The translations under genes and the position numbers were made by a program. The notes under the pieces were generated by a model. It saw nothing but the letters and a program-made list of their open reading frames with translations. It did not search any database and was not told where the DNA came from. Below are positions 44,369-53,236 of a stretch of DNA of 64,000 nt, piece by piece (the stretch's first letter is position 1; each line of letters starts with the position of its first letter). Where the stretch lies: NCBI GenBank assembly GCA_035644395.1, contig DASQOR010000043.1, positions 1 to 64,000 of the forward strand. Direction: 5' to 3'. The stretch is from JBGPLJ01 sp035644395 (GTDB lineage Bacteria; Pseudomonadota; Gammaproteobacteria; Steroidobacterales; Steroidobacteraceae).

Positions 44369-44480
44369 ATTTCGGAGCCTAGCAAATAACCGTCCTGTTA
44401 CCGAGTCTCGACTGACCGCCCTACCGCCCTTTCCCTACTCTTGCCCGCCACATCGCAGTGACCGTCAGGAGAGCATCGAG

Positions 44481-45875
44481 ATGAGAATTCCCCTGGGACT
44501 CGCCGTAGCCGCGCTGGCACTGTCGCCACTCTCACACGCCGCGGAGAGCGCCGACGATCCGGTGGCCCTCAAGCAGGAAATCGACGACCTCGCCGAGCGG
44601 CTGCGAGTCCTCGAGCGCAAGCTCGAAGTGCAGCAGGAAGCGGCCACGGCCGCGGCGGCTGACACACCGGTCGTGAAAGCGGGCCCCAAGGGCTTCAGCT
44701 TGCAGTCGAAGGATGGCGCCAACGTCATCAAGCTGCGAGGCCTCGTGCAGGTCGACGACCGCTATTTCCTCGACGACACGACGGCCGCGGGCGCCAGCAC
44801 GGTGGCCCTGCGCCGTGTGCGCCCCATCATCGAAGGCACTCTCAACGGCATCTACGACTTTCGCATCACGCCGGATTTCGCCGGCGGCAAGGTCGTGCTC
44901 TACGACGCCTACGTCGCCGCGCGCCTGCAGCCGTCGTTCGTGATCACCGCCGGCAAGTTCAAACCCCCGGTCGGCCTCGAGCGCCTGCAGAGCGCCTCCG
45001 ACATCCGTTTCGTCGAACGCGGCCTGCCCACCGACCTCGTGCCGAACCGCGACATCGGCCTGCAACTGTCGGGCGACCTCTTCAAGGGCCACGTCAACTA
45101 CGCGCTCGGCTATTTCAACGGTGTCGCCGACGGCACCGGCAGCGACCTGACGGCGGACGTCGATACGGACGGCGACGGCGATGCCGCCGCCCGCCTCTTC
45201 TTCGTGCCCGGCGCGACCTCGGACAACTTCGCCTGGCGGGGCCTCGGGTTCGGCGTCGCGGCAACCTACGCGCACACCGACGGCACCGTGACGAGCACGC
45301 AGCTCGCTCCTCTCAAGACGCCGGGCCAGCAGAACTTCTTCGCGTACCGGACGGGCGCGACCGCGACCTTCGCCGACGGCCGGCGCGCGCGCCTCGTGCC
45401 GCAGTTCTACTACTACTATGGCCGCTTCGGCGTGCTCGGCGAATACGCGCAGTCCGAGAACGAAGTCACGCGGGTGAACGGCGCGGTGACGCGGTCCGAC
45501 ACGCTGAGGAACGAAGCCTGGCAGGTCGCCTTTCACTGGTTCGTGACGGGCGAAGAGGAGGCCTACCGGGGTTTCACGCCGGGCAACGTCTTCTCGCCGG
45601 CCAACGGCACCTGGGGCGCATTCGAGCTCGTTGCGCGCTACCATGAACTCACGATCGACGACGACGCATTCACCGACGGCGCGAATTCATTTGCGGACCC
45701 CGCGACGCAAGCGAGCAAGGCGAGCGCGTGGGGCCTCGGCGCCAACTGGTACCTGAACCAGAACGTCAAGATCGCCCTGGATTACGATCACACGACATTC
45801 GACGGCGGTGCCGCGGGCGGCGCCGACCGCGGCGACGAGGAAGTCCTGCTGTCGCGCGTGCAACTGAGCTTCTGA
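44481..45875 (+). CDS. OprO/OprP-family anion porin
   Basis: This 464-residue outer-membrane protein starts at ATG 44481 with CAGGAG just upstream. It has a signal peptide (LGLAVAALALSPLSHAAE), a coiled-coil trimerisation segment (EIDDLAERLRVLERKLEVQ) and a 16-strand-like barrel with the family opening LRGLVQVDDRYFLDD and AGKFKPPVGLERL, ending in the aromatic VQLSF. OprP-type porins pass phosphate or polyphosphate; the sulfate-binding protein gene 20 bases downstream suggests this one serves sulfate. The frame is open upstream to 43863 but that part is a shadow of pgi. Confidence 0.85.
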   Translation: MRIPLGLAVAALALSPLSHAAESADDPVALKQEIDDLAERLRVLERKLEVQQEAATAAAADTPVVKAGPKGFSLQSKDGANVIKLRGLVQVDDRYFLDDTTAAGASTVALRRVRPIIEGTLNGIYDFRITPDFAGGKVVLYDAYVAARLQPSFVITAGKFKPPVGLERLQSASDIRFVERGLPTDLVPNRDIGLQLSGDLFKGHVNYALGYFNGVADGTGSDLTADVDTDGDGDAAARLFFVPGATSDNFAWRGLGFGVAATYAHTDGTVTSTQLAPLKTPGQQNFFAYRTGATATFADGRRARLVPQFYYYYGRFGVLGEYAQSENEVTRVNGAVTRSDTLRNEAWQVAFHWFVTGEEEAYRGFTPGNVFSPANGTWGAFELVARYHELTIDDDAFTDGANSFADPATQASKASAWGLGANWYLNQNVKIALDYDHTTFDGGAAGGADRGDEEVLLSRVQLSF

Positions 45876-45895
45876 GCATCATCGGAGAGAACGGC

Positions 45896-46894
45896 ATGAA
45901 GACGAGATTCCGGGCGATCCTCATCGCGGCGGCGGCGCTTGTGGGCGGCGCATGGGCGCAGGCCGACGTCACGCTGCTCAACGTGTCCTACGATCCGACG
46001 CGCGAACTCTACGAAGCCTACAACGCCGAGTTCACCGCGTTCTGGCTGAAGACGCACAACGAGAAAGTCACCATCCGCCAGTCGCACGGCGGCTCGGGCA
46101 AGCAGGCGCGCTCGGTCATCGATGGCCTGCCGGCCGACGTCGTCACCCTCGCGCTCGCGGGCGACATCGACGGCATCGCGACGAACGGCAAGCTCCTGCC
46201 CGCGAACTGGCAGAAGCGGTTGCCGCAGAACTCGACACCCTACACGTCGACCATTGTTTTCCTGGTGCGCAAGGGCAACCCGAAAGGCGTCCGCGACTGG
46301 GGCGACCTCGCGCGGCCGGGCGTTTCGGTGATCACGCCGAATCCGAAGACCTCGGGTGGGGCGCGCTGGAACTACCTTGCGGCCTGGGCCTGGGCGCTCA
46401 AGCAGCCGGGCGGGAGCGATGCGACGGCGCAGGCGTATCTCGCGAAGGTGTTCAAGAACGTGCCGGTGCTCGATACAGGCGCGCGCGGCGCGACGACGAC
46501 GTTTGCCCAGCGCGGCATCGGCGACGTACTGATCGCGTGGGAGAACGAAGCGCATCTCGCGCTCAAGGAGCTGGGGCCCGGCAAGTTCACTATCGTGATG
46601 CCATCCCTCAGCATCCTGGCCGAGCCGCCGGTGGCCGTGGTCGACAAGGTCGTGCTGCGCCGTGGGACGCGTGCCGTGGCGCAGGCGTATCTGGAGCACC
46701 TCTACAGCAAGGAAGCGCAGGAGATCATCGCGCGCAACTACTATCGGCCGCGCGATCCGGAAGTGCTCGCGCGGCACGCGGCCGACTTTCCGAAGATCGA
46801 GCTCGTGACCATCGATCTCTTTGGCGGCTGGGGAAAGGCGCAGGCCACGCACTTCGCGGACGGCGGGACCTTCGACAAGATCTACGCGCCGTAG
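45896..46894 (+). CDS. sbp: Periplasmic sulfate/thiosulfate-binding protein
   Basis: This 332-residue substrate-binding protein starts at ATG 45896 with GGAGAGA upstream. It has a signal peptide (FRAILIAAAALVGGAWAQA) and the Sbp/CysP signature LLNVSYDPTRELYEAYNAEF, the ligand loop HGGSGKQARSVIDGL and NPKTSGGARWNYLAAW. It delivers sulfate or thiosulfate to the CysT-CysW-CysA permease, whose genes are 5.5 kb away on the other strand. It is co-directional with the porin and probably co-transcribed. It is followed within 2 bases by repeat copy 3. Confidence 0.92.
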   Translation: MKTRFRAILIAAAALVGGAWAQADVTLLNVSYDPTRELYEAYNAEFTAFWLKTHNEKVTIRQSHGGSGKQARSVIDGLPADVVTLALAGDIDGIATNGKLLPANWQKRLPQNSTPYTSTIVFLVRKGNPKGVRDWGDLARPGVSVITPNPKTSGGARWNYLAAWAWALKQPGGSDATAQAYLAKVFKNVPVLDTGARGATTTFAQRGIGDVLIAWENEAHLALKELGPGKFTIVMPSLSILAEPPVAVVDKVVLRRGTRAVAQAYLEHLYSKEAQEIIARNYYRPRDPEVLARHAADFPKIELVTIDLFGGWGKAQATHFADGGTFDKIYAP

Positions 46895-46896
46895 CG

Positions 46897-46991
46897 GAAA
46901 AGGGGACAGGGAAAAGGGGACAGATTTATTTTCCCGAATTTCCAGCCGGAATGACTAGTTACTCAGGAAAATAAATCTGTCCCCTTTTCCC
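46897..46991. repeat. Palindromic repeat copy 3 (divergent core)
   Basis: The copy lies between convergent sbp and subtilase genes. It has the same arms (GGGGACAGATTTATTTTC and inverse) but a different core, GAATTTCCAGCCGGAATGAC.., so the arms are conserved while the loop is not. It begins just after the sbp TAG and ends 8 bases before the subtilase stop. Confidence 0.8.
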
Positions 46992-46998
46992 TAGGGTC

Positions 46999-49287
46999 TT
47001 AGTGCCTCGACACGGCCTTCACCGCCGCGTCCGCATTCACGAGTCCAAAGCCCGAGTAGTTGTTAATCGGGAACTTGAAGCCCGCGATCACGCGCGATGA
47101 GAACTGCTGGCCGTTCTCGAGCGTCACGGTCATCTTCATGTTGCGAAGCAGATCCGGCGTTATCTGCGTCGTGCCCCAGCTGTCCGTGAAGAGCGACATG
47201 CCGAACTGCACGGAGTCGCCGCGGCCGAAGCTGCCCGGCGCGAAGTTGATCGTGAACACGAGCTGATCCGGGCTCGTCGTCACGGTCATGTCGGCAGGCG
47301 TGACGCCCTTGAGATCCGCCGTGTGGAAGCGCAGCGGGTTCTGGCTCCAGATGAGATTCGTGTCGGTCGAGTCGAAGGAGATCGACTTGACGTTGCGCGG
47401 CACGAACTGCGACACCTCGAGATTGAAGAACCGGTTCCAGCGCGTCCAGTCGCCATCCGTGAGGAACGTCACGGGCCCGGCGAACGCCGCGCTCCAGGTG
47501 CGGTTGAGCGGCAGCGCGATCGGCGTCGCCGTCGCCTGCAGCTTCCGATAGATGCGATCGGGCGAGATGCTTCCCGGCCCGCCCGCCGCCTGCAGCATCA
47601 ACGCTGCGACGGCTGCGGCATCCGGGGCCGCGGCGCTCGTGCCGAAGAAGTTGTTGAACCCGTCGCCTTCCGCATCGAAACCGAAGAAGGTGTTGTTCGC
47701 GCCGTCGACCGCTGTCAGTTGCGGCGTGAAGCGCACTTCCGGGCGTGCGAGCCGATTGCCGTCCTTGTCGAGGTACATCGTCACCGGGCCCGGCGAGCTG
47801 AAGCCCTCGGGCGTTGCGTCGCCGTAGTAAATGGCCGCGACGCCCTGGGCACCGCGCGCCGCCGGGTGGCCCCAGGTCGAAGGCGCGCCGTCACGCTCGC
47901 TCTCCTCGAGGCCGTTGATGGTGATGTACTTGATGTGGCGCGCCGGCCCGTTGCCGACCTTGCCGATGACGATCTGGTAGTCGCTCGCGGCGATGCCGCC
48001 GTGTACTTCGCCGTCGAAGGGCAGCAGGATCAGGTACTCCTCCGGCGCGTCGGTGTCCGGGTTGCTGTCGATCGTGTAGAAGCCGGGGAAGTCGGCACTG
48101 AACGGGTCCATCCAGTTGCCGTCCTGGTCGAAGATGTAAAGGTTGTAGTCCGTGTGCACCTTGCCGAGATAGAACGGCTCGTCCCACTGGAACTCGACGT
48201 CGTTGCGACCGCCCGCCGTCGTGATGCGCTGGGTGATGCTCGAGGAGCCATCGGAATTGCCGAAGCGATGCACCGTGGTCGGGCGCAGTTCCGCGGGAAT
48301 CTGGTCGAGCTTGACGTTCGACTTGCCCTGCGCGACCCAGCGCTGCGCCTGCGTGAAGGACATCGGGGAATACACGTCCTCGAACGCTTCGTTGCCGTTA
48401 TTGCCCGCGGAGGAGAAATACGCGCCGCCGCTCTGCTTGATGGCGTCGACCGCCTGCGCGAGGATGCCGTCGGAATACATCGGCTCGTCGGAATAGCCGA
48501 CGTCGTCGACCACGACGTCCGCGTGGAAATCGTTGCGCAGCGCGAGCATGCCCTCGGCGAATTCGATTTCGCCGATGAAGGCGGTGTAGAAACCGAGCTG
48601 CGCGTCCGGCGCCACGTCGTGCACGAGCTGCAGCATGCCGCGGCCTTCGTCGGTCGCGTTGTCGAATTCCTCGTCACCGGGCTGCAGGTCGCGCAGCACC
48701 GTCACGCCATCCGCGGGCAGGTCCCCGCTCGCGATGTCGTCGGCCGCGATGGTCAGGCAGTTCGCGCCGCAAGCGTCGAAGCTGTCGGACAGCACGCCGA
48801 CGCGGATGCCCTGGCCGGTGATGCCGCGCGCGAGGACCTTGTCGACGCGCTGGCGCTGCACCGCTTCGCTCTGCACGAGCCCCGCGTTGCGGATCGGCCG
48901 CCGAACGGCGCGGATCGACACGAGACCGGGCGTCGCCGCCAGCGATTTGATCTGCGAGAACGACACGTAGCCTTCCATCAGCGAGCGATTCAGGGAACTC
49001 ACGCGCTGCAGCTTGAATCCCGCCGCCTTCAGCTGCGGCAGCGCCTGCTCGGCGGTCACTCCTTTCGCGAGCTGCAGGAAGACCAGCGGATCGCCGTTGC
49101 GGTTCGTGATGTGATTTTTCAACTCCATCTGCAGCTTCGGCCCGTTGCGTTCCGCTGCGACCAGCATCTGGCGCAGGCCGCCGCCCACCTTGCGCGGCAC
49201 GGACGCATCCGGCGCCGCCGCGCTCGCGACGCTAGCCGCCGCCGCCAATCCAAACGCGATCAGTAATGTCGTCGTGATCCGTGACAT
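46999..49287 (-). CDS. Exported S8-like (subtilase) protein with altered catalytic site
   Basis: The protein is 762 residues from ATG 49287 (GGGGAG upstream), with a signal peptide (LLIAFGLAAAASVASA), a propeptide-like region to about 155 and a subtilase domain. The aspartate motif VGVLSDSFD (Asp168), the oxyanion SSAGNNG and the serine motif FGTSAAAPDAAAV are clear, but where HGT with the catalytic His is expected the sequence reads NATDEGRGM (213-218). A C-terminal beta-rich domain of about 200 residues follows. It is periplasmic or secreted. Activity may depend on a different residue or be lost. It sits between the two halves of the sulfate locus without obvious link. Confidence 0.75.
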   Translation of the reverse strand: MSRITTTLLIAFGLAAAASVASAAAPDASVPRKVGGGLRQMLVAAERNGPKLQMELKNHITNRNGDPLVFLQLAKGVTAEQALPQLKAAGFKLQRVSSLNRSLMEGYVSFSQIKSLAATPGLVSIRAVRRPIRNAGLVQSEAVQRQRVDKVLARGITGQGIRVGVLSDSFDACGANCLTIAADDIASGDLPADGVTVLRDLQPGDEEFDNATDEGRGMLQLVHDVAPDAQLGFYTAFIGEIEFAEGMLALRNDFHADVVVDDVGYSDEPMYSDGILAQAVDAIKQSGGAYFSSAGNNGNEAFEDVYSPMSFTQAQRWVAQGKSNVKLDQIPAELRPTTVHRFGNSDGSSSITQRITTAGGRNDVEFQWDEPFYLGKVHTDYNLYIFDQDGNWMDPFSADFPGFYTIDSNPDTDAPEEYLILLPFDGEVHGGIAASDYQIVIGKVGNGPARHIKYITINGLEESERDGAPSTWGHPAARGAQGVAAIYYGDATPEGFSSPGPVTMYLDKDGNRLARPEVRFTPQLTAVDGANNTFFGFDAEGDGFNNFFGTSAAAPDAAAVAALMLQAAGGPGSISPDRIYRKLQATATPIALPLNRTWSAAFAGPVTFLTDGDWTRWNRFFNLEVSQFVPRNVKSISFDSTDTNLIWSQNPLRFHTADLKGVTPADMTVTTSPDQLVFTINFAPGSFGRGDSVQFGMSLFTDSWGTTQITPDLLRNMKMTVTLENGQQFSSRVIAGFKFPINNYSGFGLVNADAAVKAVSRH

Positions 49288-49433
49288 TTGAGGTTCTCCC
49301 CGGCAATGAGCAAAAGTTATTCGAATTCTGCCGCGCACTCTACGTCGGGAGATTAGCGCGCATCAATGAAGAATGGTGCCGGCACGGGACGAACGGGATG
49401 TGGCGCCGCAAATTTGCGACGAGCCGAGTAATA

Positions 49434-49585
49434 AAGGGGACAGATTTATTTTCCCGAAAAAAGGGGACAGATTTATTTTCTCGCGTTTCTGTGCGAAATC
49501 GCCAAATACGCGAGAAAATAAATCTGTCCCCTTTTTTCGGGAAAATAAATCTGTCCCCTTTTTGCTTTTTGCTGCTGTCCCCTTT
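49434..49585. repeat. Palindromic repeat copy 4 (double-armed, inverted core)
   Basis: This is the longest copy: two nested left arms, core TTTCTGTGCGAAATCGCCAAAT (the reverse complement of the copy 1/2 core), then two nested right arms separated by TTCGGG, and a degraded third right arm (CTGTCCCCTTTTT). It lies between the subtilase promoter region and the response-regulator stop, which is TAA followed at once by AAAGGGGACAG on the minus strand. Confidence 0.85.
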
Positions 49586-50260
49586 TTAGTCGGCGATCAG
49601 GCGATAGCCGGCGCCGGGCGCGGTCTGCAGGACTTCGGGCGCGGCGGGATCGCGCTCGAGTTTCTGGCGCAGGCGGTGCACGAGCTGCTTCAGCAGCTGG
49701 CGGTCGCCCGCGCCACGATGGCCCCAGACATGCAACAGCAAGCGATCCGTGCTCACCGTGTGGCCGGCGTTGGCGAGCAGCATCTGCAGCAGGCGCAACT
49801 CGAGCTTCGTCACGCGCACGGCCGCGCCCTCCCCGACCTGCACCGTGTGCTCATCGAGATCGAGCTTCACCCGGCCGACGGCCGCAGGCGCCGCATTCTC
49901 CAGCCCGGCACGGCGCAGCAGCGCCTTGATGCGCGCGATCAGCGTGCGCGGGCTGAAAGGCTTCGTCAGGTAATCGTCCGCGCCGAGTTCGAGCGAGCGC
50001 ACGAGATCTTCCTCCTCGCCGCGCGCCGTGAGCATCATGACCGGAACGTGCGAACTCGAGCGGATGCGCTCGCACACCTGGAAACCATTGAGGACCGGCA
50101 TGTTGATGTCGAGCAGCACGAGCTCGGGCGCCGTCGTCTCGAAACTCTTCATCGCCTGGCCACCGTCCGCCGCCTGCTCGACGATGAAGCCCGCCTGCGT
50201 GAGCGCAAAGGCGATCAGCGCGAGCAGGTCCCGGTCGTCGTCGGCAATCAGAATCTTCAT
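49586..50260 (-). CDS. OmpR/PhoB-family response regulator
   Basis: This 224-residue regulator has a receiver domain with acidic pocket Asp7-9, phosphorylation site Asp51 (LVLLDINMPVLNG), switch Thr78 and Lys100 (YLTKPF). It is followed by a winged-helix output domain (VRVTKLELRLLQMLLANAG, VHRLRQKLERDP, GAGYRLIAD). Its start overlaps the stop of the histidine kinase by 4 bases, so the two are a cognate pair. As the last gene of the cysA-cysT-cysW-kinase-regulator operon, it is a candidate controller of sulfate or sulfur genes. Confidence 0.88.
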   Translation of the reverse strand: MKILIADDDRDLLALIAFALTQAGFIVEQAADGGQAMKSFETTAPELVLLDINMPVLNGFQVCERIRSSSHVPVMMLTARGEEEDLVRSLELGADDYLTKPFSPRTLIARIKALLRRAGLENAAPAAVGRVKLDLDEHTVQVGEGAAVRVTKLELRLLQMLLANAGHTVSTDRLLLHVWGHRGAGDRQLLKQLVHRLRQKLERDPAAPEVLQTAPGAGYRLIAD

Positions 50261-52362
50261 GTATCCGCTCCGAGCGGCAGGACGGCCGTGAAGCGCGTGC
50301 GATTCCCGGCGGTCCGTTCCACGCCGATGTTGCCGCCGTGCCGCTCGACGATCGACCGCGAGATCCAGAGGCCGAGTCCGAGGCCTCCCGGCTCCGGTTC
50401 GCCATCCGCGCCACGGCGGAAGCGTTCGAAGATGAGCCCGCGTTCGCCTTCCGGCACACCCGGGCCTTCATCTTCCACCCAGGTGCTGACCGTCGAATCC
50501 TGCGCGCGCGCGCCGACCCGCACCGTCGAGCCCTCCGGCGCGTACTTGCTCGCGTTGGCGAGCAGGTTGACGAAAAGCTGCGTGAGCCGGGGCGCATCGC
50601 CGTCGATCGCCGGCAGGTCCGCCGGGACGTCGATCTCGAGCGACTGGTGACGCTGCGCGATCAGCGAACCGACCATGGCCCGCGCGTCCTCGACCACCTG
50701 CGCAAGGTCGATTCGCTGGCGGCGCAGGCCCACCTGGCCCGACTCGATGCGCACGCTCTCGAGGAGATTGTCGATGAGCCGCGTGAGGCGCAGGGCGCCG
50801 TGCTCGAGCGAGAGCAGCAGCTCCGAGCGCTGTTCCGGCCGCATCGTATCGATGCCGTCGCGCAGCAGCTCGATCGAGGCGAGCTGCGCCGCCAGCGGCG
50901 TACGGAATTCGTGCGAGATGTTGGCGAGCACCGTGTCGCGCGCCCGGCGCACGGCTTCGAGCTCGGTCTCGTCGCGGATCACCTGCACCTGCAGGCCGTC
51001 GGCCGGACCGGAACTCGTGATGACCGTGGTGCGCGCCGCGCCGCCCGTCAACGCCAGGCGCTCGACGGCACGCGAGTTGCCGGCGCTGCGGGCGAGCACG
51101 ATCGGGCACTGCGACTCGCAAGGCCGGACGCCGTCGACGTCGCAGGGCTTCAGGACGTCGCCGCAGAATCGCCCGATGGCCTCATCGCTCCGTACGCCGA
51201 GCAGCTTTTCCGCCTGCGGGTTGAGGAAACGGATGCGCCGGTTCTCATCGACGGCGTAAACGCCCTCGACGATGCCGCCGAGCACCGCCCGCGCTTCCGC
51301 TTCCCGCCGCCGCAGCGTCGTCGTGAGCTCGACCAGGTTGCGGCGCATGTCCTCCATCGTGTTGGCGAGCGTGCCGACTTCGGCCGCGCCACGCGTCGGG
51401 ATCGAGGTCGAAAAATCGCCATGACCGAGGCGCACGGCGGCGTCCGTGAGTTCGCGCACGGGCTTCGCGACGCGCCGCCCGAGGTAGAGCCCGACGACGA
51501 CGGCGACCACGCCGAAGAACGCCGCATTCAGGAGCAGCCGGCGCGCGAGACGCGCGACGGAACTATCGAGCTCCCCTGCGGGCAACCGTGTCTCGATCAA
51601 CGCGATCGCTTCGCCGGTCGCGGCGAACACGGGATAGCTCGAGACGTAGAGTTCGGGATCGTCGATGCGCGCGACGGCTGAACGGCCATCGGCAAGGCCG
51701 GCGGCATGCAGGCGCGCGAAGGCGTCGTCGGCGGACTTGCTGAAAGCGCGATAGCTCACAAGACGGACGTCGAGCCCCGCCCGGGCCGTCAATTGCTGCG
51801 CGAATTTCGGACCGAGCCAGCGGATCACGAAGACGCGCGCCTCCGGATGCCGGTCGATCGGCGCCGCGGCACCCAGGAGTGCCGTGCCGACGCCCGTCGG
51901 CGCGACCAGGAAGCGTTCACCCTGCTCCGCCTGCGCGGCGAACACCTGCGGCCACGGCACGTCCATCGCGCTCGAGACCACGACGTCGCGCCCGACGACC
52001 ACCGCGCAGCTGTCCGCCGCGCTCGTTTCGCAGAGCCGGCGCAACACCGGGACGAGGTCGGTCGTCTGGTCGTCCGTCAGCAGCCGCTCGAGCGTCGGCC
52101 GGCTCGCGAGGACGCGTGCAGTCGACTGCGTGTCCTCGCTGATCCGGCGCAATTCCTCGCGGGCGGTTGCGCCCGCGAGCTGCACGCGGCCGAGCGCCTG
52201 CTGGTCCGCGAGGTCCCGCAGGAGCCCGATGGCGCTCCAGGACATGGCGGCGACCACGAGAAGCACGAGCGCGACATTGATCGCCGCGAGGAGCCACGAG
52301 AGGTGCGTCGAGCTCGAGTCGAAGCGCAGCATGGCGACCAGCCGTTTCCACCAGGCGCGCAT
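50257..52362 (-). CDS. PAS-containing sensor histidine kinase
   Basis: This 701-residue sensor has a membrane helix at about 23-48, a periplasmic sensor domain (about 50-275), a second helix (276-295), HAMP (296-350), PAS (about 356-470), HisKA with the H-box NISHEFRTPLAA (His484) and an HATPase domain (NLLANASKYAPEGS, DEGPGVPEGE, GLGLGLWISRSI). The PAS domain contains four cysteines, Cys400, Cys407, Cys415 and Cys419 (C-x6-C-x7-C-x3-C), suggesting a redox or metal site. It starts 4 bases after cysW, so it is probably co-transcribed with the sulfate permease. The signal is unknown; sulfate, sulfur or redox state are the contextual guesses. Confidence 0.88.
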   Translation of the reverse strand: MRAWWKRLVAMLRFDSSSTHLSWLLAAINVALVLLVVAAMSWSAIGLLRDLADQQALGRVQLAGATAREELRRISEDTQSTARVLASRPTLERLLTDDQTTDLVPVLRRLCETSAADSCAVVVGRDVVVSSAMDVPWPQVFAAQAEQGERFLVAPTGVGTALLGAAAPIDRHPEARVFVIRWLGPKFAQQLTARAGLDVRLVSYRAFSKSADDAFARLHAAGLADGRSAVARIDDPELYVSSYPVFAATGEAIALIETRLPAGELDSSVARLARRLLLNAAFFGVVAVVVGLYLGRRVAKPVRELTDAAVRLGHGDFSTSIPTRGAAEVGTLANTMEDMRRNLVELTTTLRRREAEARAVLGGIVEGVYAVDENRRIRFLNPQAEKLLGVRSDEAIGRFCGDVLKPCDVDGVRPCESQCPIVLARSAGNSRAVERLALTGGAARTTVITSSGPADGLQVQVIRDETELEAVRRARDTVLANISHEFRTPLAAQLASIELLRDGIDTMRPEQRSELLLSLEHGALRLTRLIDNLLESVRIESGQVGLRRQRIDLAQVVEDARAMVGSLIAQRHQSLEIDVPADLPAIDGDAPRLTQLFVNLLANASKYAPEGSTVRVGARAQDSTVSTWVEDEGPGVPEGERGLIFERFRRGADGEPEPGGLGLGLWISRSIVERHGGNIGVERTAGNRTRFTAVLPLGADT

Positions 52363-52366
52363 GGCG

Positions 52367-53236
52367 CTACCGGCGCCCGCCGCCGCGCCATTCGACGAGG
52401 CTCTTCACGATGAGCGTCGCGACGGCGAGCAGCGTCAGGATCGAAGCCACGGCGAATGCCCCGACGAAGTCGTATTCGTTGTAGAGGATTTCGACGTGCA
52501 GCGGCATGGTCGTGGTGAGCCCCCGGATATGACCGGAAACGACGGAGACGGCGCCGAATTCTCCCATGGCGCGCGCGTTGCAGAGAATGATGCCGTAAAT
52601 GAGCCCCCAGCGGACCTTCGGCAGGGTGACCCGGAAGAAGGTGAGCCAGCCGCTCGCGCCGAGCGTGATCGCCGCTTCCTCTTCGGAGTTGCCGGCCTGC
52701 TGCATGAGCGGGATGAGCTCGCGCGCCACGTACGGAAAGGTCACGAACATGGTCGCGAGCACGATGCCGGGCAACGCGAAGATGATGCTGATGTCGTGCT
52801 CCTGCAGCCACGAGCCGAACCAGCCCTGCAGGCCGAAAAGCAGCACGTAGACCAGCCCCGAGATCACCGGCGACACCGCGAACGGCAGGTCGATCAGCGT
52901 GATCAGGATGCTCTTGCCGCGGAATTCGAACTTGCCGATCGCCCAGGCCGCCGCGAGACCGAATACCGTATTGAGCGGCACGACGATGGCGGCTGTGATG
53001 AGCGTGAGCTTGATCGCGGACCAGGCGTCATCCTGCGCGAGGGCCTCGAGGTAGCCGCGCAGCCCGTGATCGAGCGCCTGCGTGAACACGACGGCGAGCG
53101 GCGCGAACAGCAGCATCGCAAGGAACGTGAGCGACACCGCGATCACCGACCACTTGACGATCATGCCGCCGAGGGCGTCGTGACCGGGGCGGCGCGCCCG
53201 CTCCTCGCCGACGGCAATGATGGGCTTGGCGGCCAT
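52367..53236 (-). CDS. cysW: Sulfate ABC transporter permease CysW
   Basis: This 289-residue inner-membrane permease has six predicted helices and the ABC permease EAA loop (EEEAAITLGASGWLTFFRVTLPKV contains the motif). DLPFAVSPVISGLVYVLLFG is characteristic of CysW. ATG 53236 overlaps the CysT stop by one base (TGATG); the open frame upstream to 53947 is a shadow of cysT. With CysT it forms the membrane channel for sulfate or thiosulfate. Confidence 0.92.
   Translation of the reverse strand: MAAKPIIAVGEERARRPGHDALGGMIVKWSVIAVSLTFLAMLLFAPLAVVFTQALDHGLRGYLEALAQDDAWSAIKLTLITAAIVVPLNTVFGLAAAWAIGKFEFRGKSILITLIDLPFAVSPVISGLVYVLLFGLQGWFGSWLQEHDISIIFALPGIVLATMFVTFPYVARELIPLMQQAGNSEEEAAITLGASGWLTFFRVTLPKVRWGLIYGIILCNARAMGEFGAVSVVSGHIRGLTTTMPLHVEILYNEYDFVGAFAVASILTLLAVATLIVKSLVEWRGGGRR

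Noticed and set aside
47323..49266. A 647-codon open frame on plus opposite the subtilase
   Set aside because: Composition is a mirror of GC-rich coding (Arg, Ala, Val, Asp runs), with no motif; the minus-strand subtilase is clearly the gene.
49281..49589. Small open frames reading KGTDLFSR.. and KINLSPF.. across the repeats
   Set aside because: These peptides are translations of the palindrome arms in either direction and recur at every copy; they are not genes by themselves.
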